Positions 27,672 through 37,479 of a DNA stretch of 64,000 nt are shown here, piece by piece. This DNA is from an uncultured Acidobacteriia bacterium (GTDB taxonomy: Bacteria; Acidobacteriota; Terriglobia; Bryobacterales; Bryobacteraceae): contig CAIRSA010000017.1 of assembly GCA_903881085.1 (NCBI GenBank), positions 58,718-122,717 on the forward strand, in the 5' to 3' direction. A model generated the notes under the pieces. It searched no databases, was not told the DNA's origin, and saw only the letters and a list, made by a program, of their open reading frames with translations. A program made the translations under genes and the position numbers. Each line of letters starts with the position of its first letter. The stretch's first letter is position 1.

Positions 27672-30657
27672 ATAGAAACTCCTTCATGTTGAAGATGGCC
27701 TGCGCCAGACTCTCCATGCTCGCGCCGGAAACATACGATAACGCCGCATCCTTCTCAGCCGCCGTCGGCCGTCGCCCCAGCGCACGAAGGAACATCTGCT
27801 CCACGTCATCGCCGCGCTTGGCCCACTTCGCAGCCTGCTCAATTACGAACGGACTGTTCATCAACGCCAGCGACTGCGCGGGCACATTCGTCACATCGCG
27901 CTGCCCACGCGTGCTTGCAGGCCTTGGCTCATCGAACACCTCCAGCAGCGGATTGGCCGCATTGCGCCGCGTCTCCAGATACACGCTGCGCCGGCCTGCC
28001 CCATCCATCGGCCCCTTTGGCTTATCGCCCTTGGTCTTGCCAACATCGTGCGAGTAATAGGTGGTCACCGACGGCCCAAACATTTTCAGATCCAATTGTC
28101 CGCTCACAGCCAGCATTGCATCGCGAATCTCTTCGGCTTCCAATCGCCGCAGCGGCATGTGCTGCCACGCCTCGTTCGGTTCAGCGCCCGACGCGGCCAT
28201 GCGATACGCACGCGACGTGGCCAGCATGCGCAGCGTCTTCTTGATTGACCAACCATCTTCTACAAACCGTCCCGCCAGCCAGTCAAGCAACTCCGGATTC
28301 GACGGCGCATCACCCAACTTGCCGAAGTTATCCACCGTCTTCACAATGCCGCGGCGGAACATCGCCTGCCACAACCGGTTCACCATCACCCGCGCCGTCA
28401 GCGGATTTTGCGGCGACGCAATCTCTTCCGCCACTCGCAGCCGCATCGTCGCAGGGTCCGCGTATGCCGTACTGCCCAGCGCCGTCAAATAGCATCGCAC
28501 CGCGGGCTCGCCCGGTGACTTCAAAGATCCGCGAACCAACAGCGGCTGATCCTTGCCGCCCTCTTCCAACAACCCCGGAGCACGCCGCGCCACCGGCACG
28601 TCTTTTTCTAACTTCCTGAACTCATCCACAATCGGCTTTACTGCGGCCAGCCCGCCCATTGAGTTCGGAAGAAAATCCCGTCGTACCAGATAGTCCAGCA
28701 GTGCCGTCTGCTCCTCTGTTATGCCTCCATCTCGCCACGCCGTCACCGCTGCGCGAATCGTCGACGCTTCCGATCCAGGTCCACCTGCGAACATCGCCAG
28801 CGCTGCCGTCACGTCTTCTTTCGGCACCAGCGCGTTATTATGGAACACCACTCGCTGCGCTCCGAACCACGAACGCCCATCGAACTTCTCCGGCTTCGCC
28901 TGCGGATTGGTCATGTCCTCCAACGTTGCGAATTCAATGTAGCCGGTGAAGCCCTTCCAGAAGGTAGTGTCCCAACGCAGCCATCCCATGCGCTCGTCTT
29001 TTATCTGCGCAAACTGGTTGTAGATGCCGCCCCGGTTCACAGCGTAGTTCTCAATCACCAACTGTGCGTACGCCAGGTTGCCAGCCATGTGCAGGCTGAT
29101 GGAATCCGTCTCAATTTTGAACCGAGGCGAGGACACCACGCCGTTATGTTTACGTGAAATCAAATGTGAATACACGCCCGCCGGATAGATCCCGCCCGTT
29201 ACTTTGTTGCCTTCGAATTCAATCGCGAATTCCCCCGCCGAAGAGGCCTTCGCCGTCATGCCCGTGCCATGCCGCACCCATCCTGCGAAGCCGTCTTGCG
29301 AAACGTCCCAGGCCTCGGTAAAGTTCTTCGCGTTGAACGCCCGCCGCGCTACCGATTCATTGCGCCAGTATGCAGCCGCTGTTGCATAGTCCGCGCCCGC
29401 CGTAAGCCACGGATTGTCCGCTGCCAGTCGCTTTGCCGCGCCGTCGGCGGCCGCCAGCCATGCCGCCGCCAGGCCGGCTTTGATCTTCGCCTTCAACTCC
29501 GTCAGTTTCTCTTTATTGCGATTCAGAAACTCCGGCGCATCGATGGCTCGCTGCGTCGGCCGCCCGCTCGCCAGAATGCCGAACAGCGCGTAGAAATCCT
29601 TCTGGCTGATCGCATCGAACTTGTGGTTGTGGCATCGCGCACAAGAAACAGTCAGGCCTTGAAATGTTTTGGACAGAACGTCCACCTGATTGTCCGTGAA
29701 CTTCACACGGTCTTCCCACGGATCCACCGGTTGAAACCCATGCTCCACCATACGGAACTGCGCCGGCCCGATGACGGACTCGTTGAGAGTCTCCTTGGCA
29801 TTAATGCGCGGCTTCGCCAGCAGGTCGCCGGCAATCTGTTCGCGCACAAATTGATCGTACGGAACATCATCATTGAAGGCACGAATCAGATAGTCTCGAT
29901 ACCGCCACGCAAAAGGAATGTTCGGATCGCCTTCGCTGCCGTGCGTCTCCGTGTAGCGCACCAGGTCCATCCACTTTCGCGCGAACCGCTCGCCCAATCG
30001 GGGGGAACTCAGCAGCCTGTCAACGGCCTGATCGTAGTCGGCGTCAGCGCTGCCTGCGGCAAACTCCGCCGCTTCTTCCGGAGTCGGCGGCAACCCCGTA
30101 AGATCGAATGAAACCCGCCTTAACCAAGCCATGCGCGTTGCTGCCTCGGCTGGCTTCAATCCGCGCTTCTCCAGTCCAGCGAGGATGAACTTGTCTATCG
30201 GTTGCAGCGGCCACTTAGCGTCTATGACAGCGGGTGGCACAACGTTGCGAACAGCCTGCCACGCCCAATGCTCGCTCTTGCGCTTCGCCAGATCGAAGCT
30301 GCCGGCCGGAGTCTTGCCCGCTTCCGCAGGCCACGCCGCGCCAGCATCGATCCACTTTGCCAACGTCGCCACCTGCGCATCCGTCAGCTTGCCGCCTGGA
30401 GGCATCCGCTTCGGCAACTCGCCGCGAACAGCACGAATCAACTTACTTTGCGCGGCATGCCCGGCCACAATCACGGCAGAGGCTTCAGCGCGCAGATCCA
30501 GTCGCAACCCCGCAAAGGCCGCCTTCTCGCCATGGCACTTTACGCAGTTTTCCGCCAGAATCGGGCGCACCTGTTTCTCGAAAAACTCCGCTTGGGCGGA
30601 GTCTTGCGCAAAGCAGTTGCTTATCATCGCGGACATGAATACCAGCAGATGGGACAC
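27661..30657 (-). CDS. Planctomycete-type cytochrome c / DUF1549 / DUF1553 protein
   Basis: A protein of 998 residues from GTG 30657, which gives a short signal peptide ([18 protein letters not shown]); ATG 30636 is the alternative. A heme c motif CVKCH lies near residue 38 with a downstream Met-rich loop ([14 protein letters not shown]). DUF1549 follows ([20 protein letters not shown]), with a CARCH motif ([12 protein letters not shown]). A ~250-residue insert is next, and then DUF1553 ([29 protein letters not shown]). The insert contains a laminin-G/concanavalin-like segment, a common variant of the family. TAGAAT lies 6 nt before the GTG. The gene forms a unit with the overlapping DUF1501 gene. 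Confidence 0.9.
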   Translation of the reverse strand: MSHLLVFMSAMISNCFAQDSAQAEFFEKQVRPILAENCVKCHGEKAAFAGLRLDLRAEASAVIVAGHAAQSKLIRAVRGELPKRMPPGGKLTDAQVATLAKWIDAGAAWPAEAGKTPAGSFDLAKRKSEHWAWQAVRNVVPPAVIDAKWPLQPIDKFILAGLEKRGLKPAEAATRMAWLRRVSFDLTGLPPTPEEAAEFAAGSADADYDQAVDRLLSSPRLGERFARKWMDLVRYTETHGSEGDPNIPFAWRYRDYLIRAFNDDVPYDQFVREQIAGDLLAKPRINAKETLNESVIGPAQFRMVEHGFQPVDPWEDRVKFTDNQVDVLSKTFQGLTVSCARCHNHKFDAISQKDFYALFGILASGRPTQRAIDAPEFLNRNKEKLTELKAKIKAGLAAAWLAAADGAAKRLAADNPWLTAGADYATAAAYWRNESVARRAFNAKNFTEAWDVSQDGFAGWVRHGTGMTAKASSAGEFAIEFEGNKVTGGIYPAGVYSHLISRKHNGVVSSPRFKIETDSISLHMAGNLAYAQLVIENYAVNRGGIYNQFAQIKDERMGWLRWDTTFWKGFTGYIEFATLEDMTNPQAKPEKFDGRSWFGAQRVVFHNNALVPKEDVTAALAMFAGGPGSEASTIRAAVTAWRDGGITEEQTALLDYLVRRDFLPNSMGGLAAVKPIVDEFRKLEKDVPVARRAPGLLEEGGKDQPLLVRGSLKSPGEPAVRCYLTALGSTAYADPATMRLRVAEEIASPQNPLTARVMVNRLWQAMFRRGIVKTVDNFGKLGDAPSNPELLDWLAGRFVEDGWSIKKTLRMLATSRAYRMAASGAEPNEAWQHMPLRRLEAEEIRDAMLAVSGQLDLKMFGPSVTTYYSHDVGKTKGDKPKGPMDGAGRRSVYLETRRNAANPLLEVFDEPRPASTRGQRDVTNVPAQSLALMNSPFVIEQAAKWAKRGDDVEQMFLRALGRRPTAAEKDAALSYVSGASMESLAQAIFNMKEFLYVR

Positions 30658-30693
30658 GAAGGTATTCTATAACAGTAGGCCGGGCTGCTGAAC

Positions 30694-31740
30694 TTAATCC
30701 GGCTTGCCGGCCATCCAGTACCCAGGTCTCGTGCGGACGTCTAGGCCAGCCCGGTCCACTTCTACCCGGATGTCATGGAAGCCGCCTTCCAGTTTGTTAT
30801 TCGGGTTGTAACTCAGCAGGTACTGCGTATGTAGCTCTTCGCCCATATCGAGCACAGCTCGTTCCAATGCGCCTTGCGTAACAAAGCTGTATTGGCGGCC
30901 GCCAGTGTAGTTCGCGAAGACTTCCGTCGGGTTGTCGATGAATATCGCCTTCACCTGTTTGAAGATCTCTACGAACACAGGGATCACGTTGCCGTTATTG
31001 ATGCCGGTATACTGTGCGACTGAGGTCGGATCCAGCGCGGAGCCATTCGGGCCGTGCCGAGCCGTTGAAGGAATTGGGTCGGGCCGCGGAGCCGGAGCGG
31101 TCTTCGTCAGCGCCTTCAATAACCGGCTCACGTTGACCGCGTAATAGCTGACGTTGGCGAATTGCAGTGCAGTCAACGCTTCTCGAACGCGGCCCTCGCT
31201 GCCTTTATCCTGGTTCTCGCCAATCAGCAGCACGACTCTCCGCGAATCCTTTGGCCTGTGGTCCAACATGCGCGACGCCTGGGTAACCGCGTCAACCATC
31301 GCATGAGATGTGCTGCCAGGCTTGATCTTGGCGATGGCTTCGTTGATCGGTTTGCTGTCGTTGGTCCAGTCCTGTACCACCCGGATGCGGTGATCATACG
31401 CAATCACTGCAGCCGCGCCTTTGTCGCCTAAAACCTGGCCTTCCAATATCGAACCCAGGCCCTTCAATTTAGGCAACACATCGATCATGGAAGAGTCGCA
31501 TTGAATCACTACCACAAGCGAAACTGGCTGGTATGCCAAATCCACTTTTATGTCCTGCTCTTTGTTGTTGTCGTAAAGCTTGAACTGATGCGGCTTCAAT
31601 TGCGTCGCATACGTGCCATCTTTGTTGGTTACGGTTGTTGGCGCGATCACCGTGTTGACCGTGGTGGTAATCTTAAGCCCCGTATCCTCCTGCGCCGAAA
31701 TCAAAGCAGCCGTGCACAGCAATGAAATAAAGAATCGCAT
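30694..31740 (-). CDS. VWFA-related acidobacterial domain protein, secreted
   Basis: A protein of 348 residues with a signal peptide (MRFFISLLCTAALISAQ). The N-terminal block (NTVIAPTTVTNKDGTYATQL, FKLYDNNKEQ) and the central Rossmann-like part (SLVVVIQCDSSMIDVLPKL, AVIAYDHRIRVVQDWTND) fit TIGR03436, a von Willebrand A-like domain largely restricted to Acidobacteria. The usual MIDAS motif DxSxS reads CDSSM here, so metal binding may be altered. The C-terminus (LHTQYLLSYNPNNK, GFHDIRVEVDR, TRPGYW) is typical. A role in envelope protein binding is likely. GATAAT lies 9 nt upstream of the ATG. Confidence 0.88.
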   Translation of the reverse strand: MRFFISLLCTAALISAQEDTGLKITTTVNTVIAPTTVTNKDGTYATQLKPHQFKLYDNNKEQDIKVDLAYQPVSLVVVIQCDSSMIDVLPKLKGLGSILEGQVLGDKGAAAVIAYDHRIRVVQDWTNDSKPINEAIAKIKPGSTSHAMVDAVTQASRMLDHRPKDSRRVVLLIGENQDKGSEGRVREALTALQFANVSYYAVNVSRLLKALTKTAPAPRPDPIPSTARHGPNGSALDPTSVAQYTGINNGNVIPVFVEIFKQVKAIFIDNPTEVFANYTGGRQYSFVTQGALERAVLDMGEELHTQYLLSYNPNNKLEGGFHDIRVEVDRAGLDVRTRPGYWMAGKPD

Positions 31741-31778
31741 GTATACCCTATTATCTGACGTTTGCGGTCCACCCGGCG

Positions 31779-32279
31779 TTACGGGCGCCTATAGGTCGCC
31801 GCGTGTGCAGTTTCTCCACGTAAAATCCGAAGCACGTGAGGAACCAGATCCACAATAGCATCCAAAGACTCCACCGCGCCTTTCGGCGATCCCGGCAAGG
31901 CCACAATCAGCGCCTTGCCGCGAGTGCCTGCAATCGACCGCGAAAGCGATGCCAAAGGCGTATGTTGCAGGCCTTTGGCGCGCATCTGCTCGCCGAAACC
32001 TGGCAGCTCTTTCTCAATCACTTTGCGCACTGCTTCGGGCGTTACATCGCGCTTTGCGATGCCCGTGCCGCCCGTCGTGAAGATGGCGTCAACCTCGCCG
32101 CTGTCGGCGAGTGTCCGCAGGCGGTCAGCAATCATCGTCATTTCGTCAGGCAGAACTTCGTGCAGCGCAACTGACCAGCCTTTCTCCTGCAACCGTGCGC
32201 TCACGGCCGGTCCCGATGCATCGAGCTGTGATTTTGCGTAACAGGTGTCGCTAATCGTCACAACGGCGGCCTGCATCAT
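31779..32279 (-). CDS. moaB: MoaB/MogA-type molybdenum cofactor protein
   Basis: A protein of 166 residues. ATG 32279 overlaps the moaC stop (ATGATGA). The molybdopterin-binding motif [19 protein letters not shown] and the ending [14 protein letters not shown] are those of the MoaB/Mog family, which adenylylates molybdopterin before metal insertion. The size fits MoaB. It is the last gene of a three-gene operon with moaC and moeA. Confidence 0.93.
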   Translation of the reverse strand: MMQAAVVTISDTCYAKSQLDASGPAVSARLQEKGWSVALHEVLPDEMTMIADRLRTLADSGEVDAIFTTGGTGIAKRDVTPEAVRKVIEKELPGFGEQMRAKGLQHTPLASLSRSIAGTRGKALIVALPGSPKGAVESLDAIVDLVPHVLRILRGETAHAATYRRP

Positions 32280-32740
32280 CTCTTGAAGTCTCCGCTCTTG
32301 CCGCCGGTTTTCTCCAGCAGGTAGACGTCCTGGATCTCGATTCGCTTGTCGAGCGCCTTCGTCATGTCGTAGACAGTGAGCGCGGCAACCGCCGCAGCGG
32401 TCAGCGCCTCCATCTCCACACCGGTCGGTCCGGTAGTCGAAGCCGTGGAGTGAATGCGCACGCCCTTCGCTTCGATTTTCACTTCGACATCGGCGTGAGT
32501 CAACGCGAGCGGGTGGCACATCGGAATCAGTTCCGATGTCCGCTTCGACGCCATGATGCCGGCGATTCGCGCAACCTCCAGCGGATTGCCCTTCGGATTA
32601 TCGGGCAGTTTCTTCAGCACGGCCGCGCTGATCTTCACGAAGGCGTGCGCTCGCGCCGTGCGTTTCGTGTCTTGCTTGGCCGAAACGTCCACCATGCGGG
32701 CGTTGCCTTGTTTGTCGTAATGGGAAAGTTTTTTGCTCAC
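32276..32740 (-). CDS. moaC: Cyclic pyranopterin monophosphate synthase MoaC
   Basis: A protein of 154 residues. It starts with a GTG that overlaps the moeA stop by 4 nt (GTGA). Family signatures [36 protein letters not shown] and [20 protein letters not shown] are complete, including the CHP active-site loop and the Lys of the KRxA region. With MoaA it makes cyclic pyranopterin monophosphate, the first step of molybdopterin synthesis. moaA is not in this window. Confidence 0.96.
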   Translation of the reverse strand: MSKKLSHYDKQGNARMVDVSAKQDTKRTARAHAFVKISAAVLKKLPDNPKGNPLEVARIAGIMASKRTSELIPMCHPLALTHADVEVKIEAKGVRIHSTASTTGPTGVEMEALTAAAVAALTVYDMTKALDKRIEIQDVYLLEKTGGKSGDFKR

Positions 32741-33921
32741 TGGATCAATACCTGGATCGGGTCGCCTGCTTGAAAGTTCTCTTGTTCAGGCCGCGTGATG
32801 AGGAACGCGTTGGCGCGTGCAATGGCTGGAATGTCGCTTGAACCTTGCCATGGCATGTGCGTTACGGTTCGCCCGTCCGGGTTAAGCATCGCCGGGAGGA
32901 ATCTCGTCAGCCCCGGTTTCACGTGGAAGCCGTTGGTCAGTTTGGCCTCAGCCAGCAGCAGCCTTGATTCCGACTGGCCGCCCAGTAATTCAACCGCGGC
33001 CCGTGCGAACAGTTCGAAGGTGACCATGGTTGAGCCGGGGTTGCCTGGCAGTCCGAAGAAAAACGTATCGCGAGCGCGTCCGAAGACTAGCGGTTGCCCT
33101 GGTTGGATGCGTACGCGGTCAAAGAAAAATTCCGCGCCAAATTCGGCCAGTACGGTTTCTACCAGATCGTACTTGCCCGCCGAAACGCCGCCAGTCAAAA
33201 GTAGGAGGTCGCATTGCAAGCCCTGTTCAATCATCTGCCGTGTGGATTCCAGCGTGTCTTTCGCGACGGGTAGAATAACGGGCTCGCCGCCCGCCCGTGC
33301 CACCTGCGCCGCTACCGAGTAGGAGTTCGAATTGCGGATCTCGAAATCCTGCGGAGTAGCCTCGACTGGGATCACCTCGTCGCCCGTGGCCAGAATCGCT
33401 ACTCGCGGTTTGACGAACACATTCACTTTGGCCGCCCCTACCGTAGCCAATTGCGCCACGGTCGCGTACGTAATCCGTTGCCCGGCCTTCGCAGCGACGG
33501 TGCCGGCCTTGGCCTCGATTCCGCGAGGATTGATGAACTCTTGCGCTTTGCCGGGTCGCTCCGTAATCATGCGGCCCGCATCAACCGTGGTGTGTTCCAC
33601 CATCACAATCTGGTCCGCGCCACGCGGCACGGTTGCCCCGGTCATGATTTCGACTGCTTGCTCCGCGCCCACCTCGCCGTTGAAGAGGCCGCCTGCGCGT
33701 ACTTCACCGATTACCTCAAAGCTGCCCGGCAGGTCCGTGCTGCGCACGGCAAAACCATCGCGCACGGAGCGGTCGGCCGTTGGATAGTCGCGGTCATACA
33801 GAACGTCAGAAGCAAGAACGCGTCCGGCCGCCTGTTCCAGTGGAATAGTTTCCACGGTTCCAAGCGGCCCGACGCGTTCTATTACGCAGGCCCTTGCCTG
33901 CTCAAATTCGAGTGTTGCCAC
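32737..33921 (-). CDS. moeA: Molybdopterin molybdenumtransferase MoeA
   Basis: A protein of 394 residues with the four-domain MoeA layout. Visible motifs are [64 protein letters not shown] and [20 protein letters not shown]. It inserts molybdate into adenylylated molybdopterin in the cytoplasm. It leads the operon moeA-moaC-moaB. The formate dehydrogenase encoded about 7 kb downstream on the same strand is an obvious consumer of the cofactor. Confidence 0.96.
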   Translation of the reverse strand: MATLEFEQARACVIERVGPLGTVETIPLEQAAGRVLASDVLYDRDYPTADRSVRDGFAVRSTDLPGSFEVIGEVRAGGLFNGEVGAEQAVEIMTGATVPRGADQIVMVEHTTVDAGRMITERPGKAQEFINPRGIEAKAGTVAAKAGQRITYATVAQLATVGAAKVNVFVKPRVAILATGDEVIPVEATPQDFEIRNSNSYSVAAQVARAGGEPVILPVAKDTLESTRQMIEQGLQCDLLLLTGGVSAGKYDLVETVLAEFGAEFFFDRVRIQPGQPLVFGRARDTFFFGLPGNPGSTMVTFELFARAAVELLGGQSESRLLLAEAKLTNGFHVKPGLTRFLPAMLNPDGRTVTHMPWQGSSDIPAIARANAFLITRPEQENFQAGDPIQVLIQ

Positions 33922-33928
33922 TCCTTCA

Positions 33929-35698
33929 TTATGGCTGAGCGGGCGGTGGAGCGGGGGAGTCTGACAGAGTAAAATTCACATCCACGGTGGTCTGCACTTC
34001 TACAGGATTCCCGTTGAGCAGGGTAGGCCGGTACACCCATTGCCTGACCGCTTCCATGGCCGTTTCCACCAGTAGCGGATGACCAGATTCCAGTTCGAGA
34101 TTCTTCACTGTGCCATCCTTGGCAATAATGACTTTCATTCGGACCACGCCTTGAACCTTCGCCAATTTTGCCATTTGCGGATAAACCGGCGCTATCTTTG
34201 AAATCAGGTTCACTTGCTGTACATTGCCACCCACCCGAATTACCTGTGGTGCGGATGTGCTGGCGGTGGCAGGGACCGTGGTGGGCGATGTCATGTTCAC
34301 CATGATCACGATTCCATCCTTGCCGAAAATCGTAGCCCGAAGATGTTCGTCAACGCTTTCGATTGCCGCTTTGATCCGGGCATGAGCATCGGTAGGTACA
34401 GGATCGCCGACACGCAAGCCGATCTTTCCAAGAATCTTCTCCTTCAACTCCTCTGGTACTTTTACCATGCTGATCGCTTTCAAAGAGCCTGCTGCGGCAG
34501 GCGCCACAGGGTCTGTGGGGCGAGCCTTCGGCAGTTTGAAATCAATCGCCACTTCCACCAGCGGAGGCGTGCCTTTCTCCGTGGAATAGTGCCAGTCCAG
34601 CACACTCTTCAACGCCGCCGCGCGCAACTCGTCCGGCCCGCTGATCACGCGCGCGTCGCGCACAACGCCTTTCGCATCCAGTCGCGCCTCAACCACCACG
34701 GTGCCTTCGATCTTGTTCTCAAGCGCGCTCACCGGATATTCAATCGGTGCACGATGCAGCAGGTTTTCTCCGCCGCGCTTCACTTCTTGCGCCGGTGCTT
34801 CCAACGGGAACAGCAGCATCCCGAAGCGTGCGCCTGGTACCAACATCGCGGCCGCTGCCGCGAGCGTCATAACGACCCGGTTCTTTGACATTCGATTCTC
34901 CTTCACTAACAGGGCCACCCGCCTTGCGAGTTGGCGCTTCTTCAAGAACAGTGGTGCAGGTGTGGCGAACTGCTCTGCCGCCACTCCCGCCATTGCAAGC
35001 AGTGCTTCCACGTACTGCTCGCGGGATTTCGTTTGCGCAACTACTGATTGGTCTACCGCCTGCTCCCGAGCCAGATGAATCTGCGCCAACAGCCACCAGA
35101 TGGCAGGGTGAAACCACAGCAGGCTTCGGACAATTTCCTCGCCAAGGGTGAACAGCCAGTCATGCCGTTCCACGTGCGCGAGTTCATGCCGAATGATCGC
35201 CTCGCGCATCTCTTCCGGTAAAGCAGGAAAGGTCGAAGGCAGCAGAATCACCGGCTTTAGCCAGCCAAACGTGACCGGCCCGTTAACGTCGTCTGAAAGG
35301 AAGATCCATGTCCCAGCATCAAAAGCCCTGGCGCGACGCCGATACCTGGACAATCGCACGATACCTGTTGCGAGCCATAACAAGCGGATCATCCCGCCGC
35401 CCGCCAGCACAACGGCCAGCATGGTCAACCATGGAATATGGAGGGCGGTTGGCACTGGTGTCGCGACAGGTACAACCGCCGATTGCGAGATCTCAACCGT
35501 GCCTTCCAACACCGGCACATGCCACGTCTGCAGCAATGGCAGCATCAAGCAGATCGCCAGCAGGCCATGACGGAAGGTGAGTAGCGCGCGGGGCGATTCC
35601 ACCCGCGTCAGCCACAGTAACAGGCTCGCCGCGCCGATCAGCACAGCGATCTGCGCGCAGTACATTCCCAGGTTGCGCAGCAGTAGTTCGAGCGTCAT
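33929..35698 (-). CDS. BlaR1/M56-type membrane metallopeptidase with two TonB-C-like domains
   Basis: A protein of 589 residues. ATG 35698 overlaps the stop of the BlaI-type gene (ATGA). Membrane helices occupy residues ~15-30, 42-56, 88-111 and 190-215. The cytoplasmic gluzincin site is HELAH at 171-175 followed by WFHPAIWWLLAQIHLAREQA. The extracellular part is not a penicillin-binding sensor. Instead it has two TonB C-terminal-like domains (RAPIEYPVSALENKIEGTVV, KIAPVYPQMAKLAKVQGVV). The protein probably senses an envelope signal and cleaves the cognate repressor. A beta-lactam role cannot be assumed. Confidence 0.9.
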   Translation of the reverse strand: MTLELLLRNLGMYCAQIAVLIGAASLLLWLTRVESPRALLTFRHGLLAICLMLPLLQTWHVPVLEGTVEISQSAVVPVATPVPTALHIPWLTMLAVVLAGGGMIRLLWLATGIVRLSRYRRRARAFDAGTWIFLSDDVNGPVTFGWLKPVILLPSTFPALPEEMREAIIRHELAHVERHDWLFTLGEEIVRSLLWFHPAIWWLLAQIHLAREQAVDQSVVAQTKSREQYVEALLAMAGVAAEQFATPAPLFLKKRQLARRVALLVKENRMSKNRVVMTLAAAAAMLVPGARFGMLLFPLEAPAQEVKRGGENLLHRAPIEYPVSALENKIEGTVVVEARLDAKGVVRDARVISGPDELRAAALKSVLDWHYSTEKGTPPLVEVAIDFKLPKARPTDPVAPAAAGSLKAISMVKVPEELKEKILGKIGLRVGDPVPTDAHARIKAAIESVDEHLRATIFGKDGIVIMVNMTSPTTVPATASTSAPQVIRVGGNVQQVNLISKIAPVYPQMAKLAKVQGVVRMKVIIAKDGTVKNLELESGHPLLVETAMEAVRQWVYRPTLLNGNPVEVQTTVDVNFTLSDSPAPPPAQP

Positions 35699-36072
35699 TT
35701 GCACTCCTTGTTCAACAGCCTCCGGATCTCTTCAACCTCATCCGTGGAGAGGCCCTTCTCTTCCACCAGGTGCAGCAGCAGCGGCTCGGCCGAACCATTG
35801 AACACGCGGTTGATAAACTCTTTCACCATGCCACTGATCACTTGCTGTTGCGGCTTGGCCGGGCGGTAGACGAACGCGCGGTCTTTGTCCGACTTCTTCA
35901 AATAGCCCTTGGTTTCGAGGATCTTCATCATCGTCATCACCGTGGTGTAGGCGATCTTGCGATGCTTCAGCATGTCCTCATAAACGTCGCGCACGGTGGC
36001 CTGTTCCAGCCGCCACACCACCTTCATGATTTCCAGTTCCTGCCCGGCGAGCACGGGTTTCTTGCTCTTCAT
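35695..36072 (-). CDS. BlaI/MecI/CopY-family repressor
   Basis: A protein of 125 residues with the family winged helix (LAGQELEIMKVVWRLEQATV, YTTVMTMMKILETKGYLKKS) and a C-terminal dimerisation region (GMVKEFINRVFNGSAEPLLL). It should bind a short palindrome and be inactivated by proteolysis through the M56 protein encoded downstream. The palindrome at 36071-36088 covers both the -10 and the start codon of this gene, consistent with autorepression. The family length is 120-130 residues, so this one is complete. Confidence 0.95.
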   Translation of the reverse strand: MKSKKPVLAGQELEIMKVVWRLEQATVRDVYEDMLKHRKIAYTTVMTMMKILETKGYLKKSDKDRAFVYRPAKPQQQVISGMVKEFINRVFNGSAEPLLLHLVEEKGLSTDEVEEIRRLLNKECK

Positions 36073-36107
36073 ACTAAGAGATTAGTATTAGACGGGCAGT
36101 ATGTCAA
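36071..36107 (-). promoter_or_regulatory. BlaI-type operator over a leaderless promoter
   Basis: On the minus strand TTGACA (36107-36102) and TAATCT (36084-36079) are 17 bp apart. The perfect palindrome ATACTAA-N4-TTAGTAT (36071-36088) covers the -10 and runs into the ATG (36072-36070). Only 6 nt separate the -10 from the ATG, so transcription should begin at the start codon. The half-site TACTAA resembles the TACNNN/NNNGTA operators of the BlaI family. Confidence 0.75.
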
Positions 36108-36146
36108 TAGCTAATTTTGCAGTCCCGGTTGTGTGCATAATTGAAC

Positions 36147-37478
36147 ATGCCACGTAAGCGGAGCCTTCTCCGTATCCTGATTGCCCTGCCGCTCCTGTTG
36201 GTGGCCATGATTGCGTTGTTCTGGTGCTATGCGCACGTTGACAGGAACGGAAGCGTCGCCCGTTACTTTCAAGCCGAGCAGTATTGGGTTGACCATTGGC
36301 CGTGGGAGACCGGCAAGCGAACCCTTGAACAAGCGACTCCCAGGCTGGTCCGCATGGGCTTTCTCGCCCCTGCCGTGATTCAGGTTCAGCCCGGCGTAAA
36401 GCTCTTGCTCGATCCACGCGATCTGGTATCGGTGAACATTCTCCGTGGTGGCGATTGGCAGCCCGAAGTTTGGGACGCGTTGAAAGCGCGATTGCCTGAG
36501 GGAGCCGTGCTGCTCGATGTCGGCGCGCACATCGGCTACTTCTCGATGATCGGCGCCAGGCAGGTTGGCCCTACGGGCCGCGTCGTCTCATTTGAGCCGA
36601 ACCCGGAAACGCTGCTCACACTACGCGAGAATGTTCGCGTCAATGAACTCGCCAACGTAACAGTAGCGCCCATTGCCTGCACCGACAAAGAGCAGACCTT
36701 GACTCTCTTCGCCTCCCCGGCGATGAACTCTGGCGCTTCGTCTTTGGCCAAGGACAACGCCGACATCACGTTTGAACAGGCGCCGAAGGAATACTCCGTG
36801 CGAGGGCGTCCGATCGACGATGTTGTGCGAGAGTTAAACCTGCAGCGCGTTGACGCTATCAAGATGGATATCGAAGGGGCCGAGGTGATCGCTTTGCACG
36901 GCGCGTCGGAAACACTGCGCCGCTTTCATCCAAAGATTGTTATCGAGGTGGTCGCACGACAATTGGAGAACATGAAGACCACGCCCGATGCGCTGTTCTC
37001 GCTACTTCGCGACTTAGGCTACAACACGGGCAAGCCTTTGAATGCCGGTGATACGGATTGGGCGTGGAGTATGGAGCCGCTTGAATCGCTGGCCAGTTCG
37101 CTGAAGATGGACACCACGGCAGCCGAGGGGCAGTTGACCAAAGGCTTTCACGCCGCCGATGACAGCCACAAGCGTTGGACAAAGGGCGTGTTCGCCGCCA
37201 CGCTGAAGAACCCCGCTGCGCATGGCAAGGCCGCCAGGCTCAAGTTCGCGTTCACTGTAACGCCGGAGACAATTGAAAAGCTGCATGACGTAACGGTAAC
37301 CGCGAAGGTTGGCAGCTTGGCACTGGCACCGCTGCGAATCACTAGTGCCGGCGATCAAGTCTATGAGCGGGAAGTGACCATCGCCGGCGCTGGCGCTGTG
37401 GTTGAGTTCACCGTGGACCATGTGCTGCCGGGCGAACGCGGTGTGATTGCTACTTCTATCTCACTGGAATCGAAATAG
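36147..37478 (+). CDS. FkbM-family methyltransferase, membrane-anchored
   Basis: A protein of 443 residues from ATG 36147 (a TTG two codons upstream is possible). One N-terminal membrane helix (residues ~8-28, ILIALPLLLVAMIALFWCY) is followed by the SAM-binding motif LLDVGAHIGYFSMIGA at about 122-137. Then come FEPNPETLLTLREN and IKMDIEGAEVIALHGA, hallmarks of the FkbM family. The C-terminal ~120 residues are beta-rich and extra to the core domain. The family methylates sugars or polyketides; the substrate here is unknown. CATAAT sits 5 nt before the ATG. The stop is 1 bp from the convergent GDSL gene. Confidence 0.87.
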   Translation: MPRKRSLLRILIALPLLLVAMIALFWCYAHVDRNGSVARYFQAEQYWVDHWPWETGKRTLEQATPRLVRMGFLAPAVIQVQPGVKLLLDPRDLVSVNILRGGDWQPEVWDALKARLPEGAVLLDVGAHIGYFSMIGARQVGPTGRVVSFEPNPETLLTLRENVRVNELANVTVAPIACTDKEQTLTLFASPAMNSGASSLAKDNADITFEQAPKEYSVRGRPIDDVVRELNLQRVDAIKMDIEGAEVIALHGASETLRRFHPKIVIEVVARQLENMKTTPDALFSLLRDLGYNTGKPLNAGDTDWAWSMEPLESLASSLKMDTTAAEGQLTKGFHAADDSHKRWTKGVFAATLKNPAAHGKAARLKFAFTVTPETIEKLHDVTVTAKVGSLALAPLRITSAGDQVYEREVTIAGAGAVVEFTVDHVLPGERGVIATSISLESK

Positions 37479-37479
37479 G

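Noticed and set aside
33929..36072. The BlaI/BlaR pair as beta-lactam resistance
   Set aside because: No penicillin-binding sensor domain and no beta-lactamase gene are present; the sensor part is TonB-C-like.
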